Assembly (NCBI GenBank): GCA_018971725.1
Contig: JAGXAE010000009.1
Coordinates: 1 to 33,217 of the forward strand
Length of the DNA: 33,217 bases
Reading direction: 5' to 3'
From: Pseudomonadota bacterium
GTDB taxonomy: Bacteria; Pseudomonadota; Alphaproteobacteria; Acetobacterales; Acetobacteraceae
Part shown: positions 27,280-33,217 of the stretch, piece after piece
How the letters are laid out: every line of letters begins with the position of its first letter
How positions within the stretch are numbered: position 1 is the stretch's first letter
Notes under the pieces: generated by a model
Seen by the model: the letters and a program-made list of their open reading frames with translations, nothing else
Databases searched by the model: none
Told to the model about the DNA's origin: nothing
Made by a program: the position numbers and the translations under genes

Positions 27280-28107
27280 TTAATGCTGTGTTTTAGGGCA
27301 ATAAAAGCTACTGCGGCCGGATTGGGTGATCTGCTTCACCCCCGCGCAGGCAGGCGGGCCTGGGCAACGCTCGCACGGCTCGCCGGTGCGGCCATAAACC
27401 TTCCAGGCATGCTGGAAATAGCCCAATTCGCCGCTCGGCTGCACGTAATCACGCAAGGATGATCCGCCCGCCGCAATCGCCTCAATCAGCGTGGCGCGCA
27501 CGGCCTGGGCCAGCGCCTCCAGCCTCGGGCGGGAGATTTTTCCCGCGGCACGGGTGGGCAGTATCCCCGCGCGGAACAAGGCCTCGCTGGCATAGATATT
27601 CCCGATCCCCGCCACCACATGCTGGTCCAGCAGCACGGCTTTTATGGGTGCTGTGCGCCCCTTCACCACCCCGGCCAGATAAGCCCCGGAAAATTCGTTG
27701 CCCAGCGGCTCCGGCCCCATGCCCGCCAGCAGCTTGTGGGAATCCTCATCCATAGTGCGCACCAGGTCCAGCGCCCCGAACCGGCGCGGGTCCACAAAAC
27801 CCACGCGCCCGCCATCCTCGGTCTCTATGGTCAGGTGTTCATGCGCCGCCTCTGGCTTGTCCAGCAGCATCCGGCCGGACATGCCGAGATGAATCAGCAT
27901 GGACCAGCCGTTATCCAGCCGCATCAGCATGAATTTGCCGCGCCTGCGGAAGCCAAGCACCACCGCGCCCGTCAGCACGCGCGGCAATTCCGGGGGCACG
28001 GGCCAACGAATATCGGCACGGCGCAGAATGGCGCGGCTTATGCGCCGGCCGGTCAGGTGACCGTCCAGCCCGCGCATCACGGTTTCAACCTCGGGGAGTT
28101 CCGGCAT
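27280..28107 (-). CDS. mutM: Formamidopyrimidine-DNA glycosylase
   Basis: [32 protein letters not shown] and [29 protein letters not shown]. Confidence 0.95.
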   Translation of the reverse strand: MPELPEVETVMRGLDGHLTGRRISRAILRRADIRWPVPPELPRVLTGAVVLGFRRRGKFMLMRLDNGWSMLIHLGMSGRMLLDKPEAAHEHLTIETEDGGRVGFVDPRRFGALDLVRTMDEDSHKLLAGMGPEPLGNEFSGAYLAGVVKGRTAPIKAVLLDQHVVAGIGNIYASEALFRAGILPTRAAGKISRPRLEALAQAVRATLIEAIAAGGSSLRDYVQPSGELGYFQHAWKVYGRTGEPCERCPGPPACAGVKQITQSGRSSFYCPKTQH

Positions 28108-28133
28108 GGCGAAACAAGGCTATAAAGGCGCCC

Positions 28134-28886
28134 ATGAGCCAGAGCAATGAAGGCGATACCGCCGATTTCGGTTTCCGTTCCGTACCCCGAGAGGAGAAAA
28201 GCTCCCTGGTCAGGGAGGTGTTCGACTCCGTGGCGGGCAAGTACGACATCATGAACGACCTGATGTCGCTCGGCATCCACCGGCTCTGGAAGCGCGAGTT
28301 CCTCAACGCCCTGGACCCGCGCCCGCACCACAAGCTGCTGGACCTCGCGGCGGGCACGGGGGACATCACCTTCGGCTGGCTGAAGCGCGGCGGCGGGCCG
28401 GTGGTGATGTCGGACATCAACAATTCCATGCTGAACGTGGGGCGGGACCGCGCCACCGCCAACGGCTATCTGGGCGATATCGAATTGCTGGTGGCGGACG
28501 CGGAAAATCTGCCGCTGCCGGATGGCCATTTCGACCGCGTTTCCATGGCGTTCGGCCTGCGCAACTGCACCAACAAGCAGAAGGTGATCGAGGAGGCCTT
28601 CCGCCTTTTAAGCCCCGGCGGACGCTTCTTGGTGCTGGAATTCTCCAAGCTACAAATCGCTGGGTTGGAAAAACTCTACGATGCCTGGTCCTTCCAGGCT
28701 CTACCCAAAATCGGCGGCGTTATCGCCAAGGATAGCGACAGCTACCAGTATCTGGCCGAGAGCATCCGCATGTTCCCGCCGCAGGAGGAGCTGAAACGCA
28801 TGTTCGAGGCGGCAGGATTTGAACGCGTGAGCGTCCGCAACCTCTCCGGCGGCATCGCCGCCATTCATGCGGGCTGGAAACTGTGA
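28134..28886 (+). CDS. ubiE: Ubiquinone/menaquinone C-methyltransferase UbiE
   Basis: VFDSVAGKYDIMNDLMSLGIHRLWKREF, LDLAAGTGDITF and AFGLRNCTNKQKVIEEAFRLLSPGG. Confidence 0.96.
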   Translation: MSQSNEGDTADFGFRSVPREEKSSLVREVFDSVAGKYDIMNDLMSLGIHRLWKREFLNALDPRPHHKLLDLAAGTGDITFGWLKRGGGPVVMSDINNSMLNVGRDRATANGYLGDIELLVADAENLPLPDGHFDRVSMAFGLRNCTNKQKVIEEAFRLLSPGGRFLVLEFSKLQIAGLEKLYDAWSFQALPKIGGVIAKDSDSYQYLAESIRMFPPQEELKRMFEAAGFERVSVRNLSGGIAAIHAGWKL

Positions 28887-30064
28887 AACGCATCCTGCTC
28901 ATCGTCACGGGCGGCATTGCCGCCTATAAGGCGCTGGAGCTGGTGCGCCTGGCCACCAAAGCGGGCATCGGCGTCACCGCCGTGCTCACCAAATCCGGCG
29001 CGCAATTCGTCACCCCGCTCTCTTTGCAGGCACTCACCGAGAACAAGGTCTATCAGGACCTGTTTTCCCTCACCGACGAAAGCGAGATGGGGCATATCGA
29101 GCTGTCCCGCTCGGCGGATCTGGTGGTGGTGGCCCCCGCCACGGCGGATATCCTCGCCAAAATGGCCGCCGGGCTGGCGGATGACCTCGCCAGCACCCTC
29201 CTTCTGGCCACCGACAAGCCCGTGCTGGTGGCCCCGGCCATGAATGTGCGCATGTGGCAGCACCCGGCCACCGAGGCCAACATGGCTTTGCTGAAGCAAC
29301 GCGGCGTGAAAGTGGTGGAGCCGGATGAAGGCCCGATGGCCTGCGGCGAATATGGCCCCGGGCGCCTTGCCGAGCCGCCGGAAATCCTCGCCGCCATCCA
29401 GGCCGCGCTGAATAACGGGCCGTTGCAGGGCAAGCACGCCATCGTCACCTCCGGCCCCACCCATGAGCCGATCGACCCGGTGCGCTTCATCGCCAACCGT
29501 TCCTCCGGGCGCCAGGGCCACGCCATCGCCTCGGCTTTGGCGGCGCTGGGGGCCCGCGTCACCCTTATCTCCGGCCCCGTCGCCCTGCCAGACCCTCTGG
29601 GGCTCACCACCGTGCATGTGGAAACCGCCCGCGAGATGCAGGCGGCGGTGCAGGCCGCCCTGCCGGCGGATATCGCCATCTGCGCCGCCGCCGTGGGGGA
29701 TTGGCGCACCGAAACCGAGGCCGGGCAGAAGATCAAAAAAGATGGCGGCGCGGCGCCTACCCTGATTTTGGCCGAAAACCCGGATATTCTGGCGGGCATT
29801 TCCGCCCCCGGCCCGCAGCGCCCGCGCCTCGTCGTCGGCTTCGCCGCGGAAACGGAGAAGCTCGCGGAACACGCTACAGCCAAACGCGCCCGCAAGGGGT
29901 GCGACTGGCTGGTGGCGAATAATGTCGGCGGCACCGGCATTATGGGCGGCAACGAGAACGAGGTGCTGCTACTGACCGGCACCGGCAGCGAGCACTGGGA
30001 CCGCATGAACAAACTGGCGGTGGCGCAGAAGCTCGCCGCGAAGATTGGAGAATATTTCGCATGA
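28883..30064 (+). CDS. coaBC: Phosphopantothenoylcysteine decarboxylase/phosphopantothenate-cysteine ligase
   Basis: GTG start overlapping the ubiE stop; [67 protein letters not shown]. Confidence 0.96.
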   Translation: MKRILLIVTGGIAAYKALELVRLATKAGIGVTAVLTKSGAQFVTPLSLQALTENKVYQDLFSLTDESEMGHIELSRSADLVVVAPATADILAKMAAGLADDLASTLLLATDKPVLVAPAMNVRMWQHPATEANMALLKQRGVKVVEPDEGPMACGEYGPGRLAEPPEILAAIQAALNNGPLQGKHAIVTSGPTHEPIDPVRFIANRSSGRQGHAIASALAALGARVTLISGPVALPDPLGLTTVHVETAREMQAAVQAALPADIAICAAAVGDWRTETEAGQKIKKDGGAAPTLILAENPDILAGISAPGPQRPRLVVGFAAETEKLAEHATAKRARKGCDWLVANNVGGTGIMGGNENEVLLLTGTGSEHWDRMNKLAVAQKLAAKIGEYFA

Positions 30065-30510
30065 AATCTGTTGGCGTAAAAATTCTTCGCCTGCCGCATG
30101 GCGAGGGGCTGGACCTGCCTGCTTATGCCACGCTCGGCGCCGCGGGAGCGGACCTTCTGGCCGCTGTGCAATCACCCGTCACCATCGCCCCCGGCAAGCG
30201 CGCCCTCATTCCCACCGGCTTCTGCATCGCCCTGCCAGAAGGCTATGAGTTGCAGGTGCGCCCGCGCTCAGGGCTCGCGCTGAAAAACGGCATCACTTTG
30301 CCCAATTCTCCCGGCACAATCGATGAGGATTATCGCGGCGAGGTCGGCGTCATTGTTCTAAACACCGGCGATGCACCGTTCGAGGTGACGCGCGGCATGC
30401 GCATCGCCCAGGCGGTGCTGGCCCCGGTGGTGCGCGCGGCTTGGGAAGAAGTCTCGGATCTCAACGAAACCAAACGCGGCGCGGGGGGGTTCGGTTCTAC
30501 CGGGCATTAA
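30061..30510 (+). CDS. dut: Deoxyuridine 5'-triphosphate nucleotidohydrolase
   Basis: [32 protein letters not shown] and C-terminal [14 protein letters not shown] overlap with coaBC. Confidence 0.96.
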   Translation: MKSVGVKILRLPHGEGLDLPAYATLGAAGADLLAAVQSPVTIAPGKRALIPTGFCIALPEGYELQVRPRSGLALKNGITLPNSPGTIDEDYRGEVGVIVLNTGDAPFEVTRGMRIAQAVLAPVVRAAWEEVSDLNETKRGAGGFGSTGH

Positions 30511-30565
30511 CCCGCCGCTCAGTTCATTTCTGTCATGAAAGCGCAATTCATTCCCCGGTGACAAA

Positions 30566-30588
30566 CCCCCGCCACATGGCTAAGGGGG
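30566..30588. promoter_or_regulatory. GC-rich hairpin in the 5' region of the ABC permease gene
   Basis: CCCCC-GCC-ACAT-GGC-TAA-GGGGG, 30-52 nt upstream of the permease ATG and 56 nt after the dut stop. No T tract. Confidence 0.3.
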
Positions 30589-30618
30589 CAAGACACCCAC
30601 CCGAAGCCAGGCGGCCCG

Positions 30619-32346
30619 ATGCGAAATTATACCCCCCCTGCCCTGGCTGGGCACCGCATTCCCAACCGCTTCGACGGCGCGGCCATGCTCGTGGTCCTGG
30701 GGTTGCTCATCGCGCTGGTAGAGGTTGGGCGCACCACCATCAACATGCCGATCGCGCAGATCGAAAACACGCCCATCCATCTAAGCCCGGACTGGCTGCC
30801 TTATTACGCACTGCGCTCCACCGCGCGCATGTTTGCCGCCCTGCTGTTCTCGCTGTTTTTCACCTTCACCTACGCGACGGTTGCGGCAAAATCGCGCCGC
30901 GCCGGGATGGTGCTCATCCCCATCCTGGACATTCTGCAATCCGTGCCCATTCTGGGCTTCCTCACCTTCACCACGGTGTTTTTCCTGCATCTTTTCCCCG
31001 GGCGGGTGATGGGCGCGGAGCTGGCCTCGGTATTCGTGATCTTCACCAGCCAGGCCTGGAACATGGCCTTCAGCTTCTACCAGTCCCTCACCACCCTGCC
31101 GGCGGATTTGCAGGAGGCTTCGCGCAGTTTCCGCCTTTCACCCTGGCAGCGCTTCTGGAAGTTGGATGTGCCCTTCGCCATGCCCGGCCTCGTCTGGAAC
31201 ACCATGCTCTCAATGTCCGGCGGCTGGTTCTTCGTGGTGGCGTCGGAGGCCGTGACGGTCGGCAACACCCAGTTCACTTTGCCCGGCATCGGCTCCTACG
31301 TGGCGGTGGCGCTGGAAAAGAAAGACCTGACCGCCATCCTCTACGCCATCCTGGCCATGTTGGTGGTGATTTTGCTCTACGATCAGTTGCTGTTCCGCCC
31401 GCTGGTCGCGTGGTCCGGCAAATTCCGGTTCGAGACCACGGCCGCCATCTCCGGCCCAGAGCCCTGGATGCTGAAGCTGCTGCGCCGCGCCGCCTTGTTC
31501 CGCGCCATCGGTGAAACAATTGGGGGCGGTTTCGAGACCATCTTCAGGCTCCGCCTTTCCTTCCGCCAGCCGGGCCAGGTGGATGAAACCAGTGAACCCT
31601 CGCCCGTCGTGGATGGCGTCTGGTTTCTGATGATCGCCGCCGTGGCGATCTATGCCGGCTGGAACATCGTTAACTATGTGTCCACCACCCTGCATTGGCA
31701 CGATCTGTTCACCGCGCTGCTGATGGGGGTTTACACGGCCATCCGCGTTTCGGTGCTGATGATCATCGCCGCCGCCATCTGGGTGCCGGTGGGGGTGTGG
31801 ATCGGGCTGCGGCCAAAAGCCACGCGCATCGCCCAGCCCATCGCGCAATTTTTGGCTGCCTTCCCGGCCAATCTGCTGTTTCCGCCGGTGGTGCTGGCCA
31901 TCGTGTATTTCCACGTCAACCCGAATATCTGGCTGACGCCGCTCATGCTGATCGGCACGCAATGGTACGTGCTGTTCAACGTGATCGCGGGTGCCGCCGC
32001 CTTTCCGGGAGACATGAAGGAGGCCGTGGCGAATTTCCAGATTCATGGCCTGCTCTGGTGGCGCAAGGTGATGATCCCCGGCATCCTGCCGTACTTCATC
32101 ACCGGCGCGCTCACCGCATCGGGTGGGGCGTGGAACGCCTCCATCGTCGCCGAAGTGGCAAGCTGGGGGCATGAGCAGCTCGCGGCACAGGGGTTGGGCG
32201 CCTATATCGCCCAGGCCACGGCGGCGGGTAACACGCCGCGCGTTGTTTTGGGGGTGGCGGTGATGGCCAGTTTCGTGATCCTCTTCAACCGCATCCTGTG
32301 GCGGCCGCTTTACGCCTACGCCGTCCGCCGCACCACGCTGGGGTAA
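30619..32346 (+). CDS. Duplicated (fused) ABC transporter permease, NitT/TauT-like (COG4986-like)
   Basis: 575 aa with two permease halves, each with an EAA-like loop: LPADLQEASRSFRLSPWQRFWKLDVPFAMP and FPGDMKEAVANFQIHGLLWWRKVMIPGILP. Confidence 0.9.
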   Translation: MRNYTPPALAGHRIPNRFDGAAMLVVLGLLIALVEVGRTTINMPIAQIENTPIHLSPDWLPYYALRSTARMFAALLFSLFFTFTYATVAAKSRRAGMVLIPILDILQSVPILGFLTFTTVFFLHLFPGRVMGAELASVFVIFTSQAWNMAFSFYQSLTTLPADLQEASRSFRLSPWQRFWKLDVPFAMPGLVWNTMLSMSGGWFFVVASEAVTVGNTQFTLPGIGSYVAVALEKKDLTAILYAILAMLVVILLYDQLLFRPLVAWSGKFRFETTAAISGPEPWMLKLLRRAALFRAIGETIGGGFETIFRLRLSFRQPGQVDETSEPSPVVDGVWFLMIAAVAIYAGWNIVNYVSTTLHWHDLFTALLMGVYTAIRVSVLMIIAAAIWVPVGVWIGLRPKATRIAQPIAQFLAAFPANLLFPPVVLAIVYFHVNPNIWLTPLMLIGTQWYVLFNVIAGAAAFPGDMKEAVANFQIHGLLWWRKVMIPGILPYFITGALTASGGAWNASIVAEVASWGHEQLAAQGLGAYIAQATAAGNTPRVVLGVAVMASFVILFNRILWRPLYAYAVRRTTLG

Positions 32347-32351
32347 TCGCC

Positions 32352-33217
32352 ATGGACCAGATCACCACGCCGCTCGTTACCGTGCGCCATTGCCGCCAGG
32401 CCTACCATAAGGAGGCCAGCGCCGACCTCGTGGTGCTGGATGATGTGAACCTCACTTTGCAGGAAGGCGAGATCGTCGCTCTGCTCGGGCGCTCGGGCTC
32501 CGGCAAATCCACGCTGCTGCGCATCGTCGCCGGGCTGCTGAAGCCCACCTCCGGCGAGGTGAACTGGCGAGGCGCACCGCTGAAAGGCCCCGCCCCCGGC
32601 GTGGCGATGGTGTTCCAGAGCTTCGCCCTGTTCCCCTGGCTCACCGTGCAGGAAAATGTGGAGCTCGGCCTGGAGGCCCTGGGGGTGAAACGGGACGACC
32701 GCGAGGAACGTTCGGAGGAGGCGATCGACCTCATCGGCCTGGGCGGTTACGACGGCGCCTACCCCAAGGAATTATCAGGCGGCATGCGCCAGCGCGTGGG
32801 GCTGGCACGCGCCCTGGTGGTTCACCCGGACCTCTTGCTGATGGACGAGCCCTTTTCGGCCCTGGACGTGCTGACCGCCGAGACCCTGCGCACCGACCTC
32901 ATCGATCTCTGGATGGACGGCAAGCTGCCAGTGAAATCCATCCTGATCGTAACGCATAACATCGAGGAGGCGGTGCTGATGGCGGACCGCATCCTGGTAT
33001 TCTCCTCCAACCCTGGCCGGGTGGCGCATGAGTTGCGCGTGCCCTTCACCCACCCACGCAACCGCTTCGACCCCGCCTTCCGCCAGATGGTGGACGATAT
33101 TTACGGCATCATGACCCGCCGCAAAGCGCCGGAGGTGCACGCCGCCGCCGCTGCCCCCAACCCATTCGCCCACCCTCTGCACCCGGTTGGCACCAACCTG
33201 ATGGCGGGCCTGCTGGA
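32352..33217 (+). CDS. ABC transporter ATP-binding protein, NitT/TauT-like (truncated at the right edge)
   Basis: ATG at 32352; Walker A GRSGSGKST, Q-loop VFQSFALFPW, signature LSGGMRQRVGLARAL, Walker B LLLMDEPFSALD. The frame stays open to the end with an extension past the ATPase core. Confidence 0.92.
   Translation, partial: MDQITTPLVTVRHCRQAYHKEASADLVVLDDVNLTLQEGEIVALLGRSGSGKSTLLRIVAGLLKPTSGEVNWRGAPLKGPAPGVAMVFQSFALFPWLTVQENVELGLEALGVKRDDREERSEEAIDLIGLGGYDGAYPKELSGGMRQRVGLARALVVHPDLLLMDEPFSALDVLTAETLRTDLIDLWMDGKLPVKSILIVTHNIEEAVLMADRILVFSSNPGRVAHELRVPFTHPRNRFDPAFRQMVDDIYGIMTRRKAPEVHAAAAAPNPFAHPLHPVGTNLMAGLL

Noticed and set aside
29053-30171. 372-aa and 335-aa minus-strand ORFs across coaBC
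   Set aside because: Antisense to confidently assigned coaBC and dut.
30441-31514. 357-aa plus-strand ORF
   Set aside because: Out-of-frame overlap with the ABC permease, whose frame has TM segments and EAA loops.

Overview
High-GC alphaproteobacterial chromosome segment. Gene content and order suggest Acetobacteraceae (for example the Acidiphilium/Acidocella group), but this is inferred without a database search. Most of the window is core or housekeeping: lipid A genes (lpxK fragment, waaA, DUF374 acyltransferase), a BrkB-like protein, alpha/beta hydrolase, GT87, RDD, bpt, lipocalin, an ELM1-family protein plus a large unassigned protein, an AstE/AspA-like zinc hydrolase, a ClC-CBS protein, the hfq-hflX-IMPase cluster, mntR, an LpxR-like lipid A deacylase, a DsbA/FrnE-like protein, grpE, a YhdP/AsmA-like protein, glnE-bcp, a GGDEF cyclase, an Nramp-like transporter, mutM, ubiE-coaBC-dut, and a duplicated-permease ABC transporter truncated at the right edge. 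I see no CRISPR array, prophage, transposase or rRNA, and no convincing tRNA. The best leads are: (1) a dispersed hairpin repeat with CTAG ends in two copies, whose terminal TAG is the stop codon of three flanking genes and which shows a compensatory base-pair change between copies; (2) a G11 tract near the start of the ClC gene with two upstream ATGs in different frames; (3) an Nramp-like transporter lacking the canonical DPGN and MPH motifs but with a near-perfect Fur-type 7-1-7 palindrome upstream; (4) an unassigned ~628-aa protein coupled to an ELM1-family gene; (5) a duplicated-permease ABC system with no visible substrate-binding protein; (6) a 7-11-7 inverted repeat upstream of the lpxR-like gene; (7) a MutM with a degenerate zinc finger.
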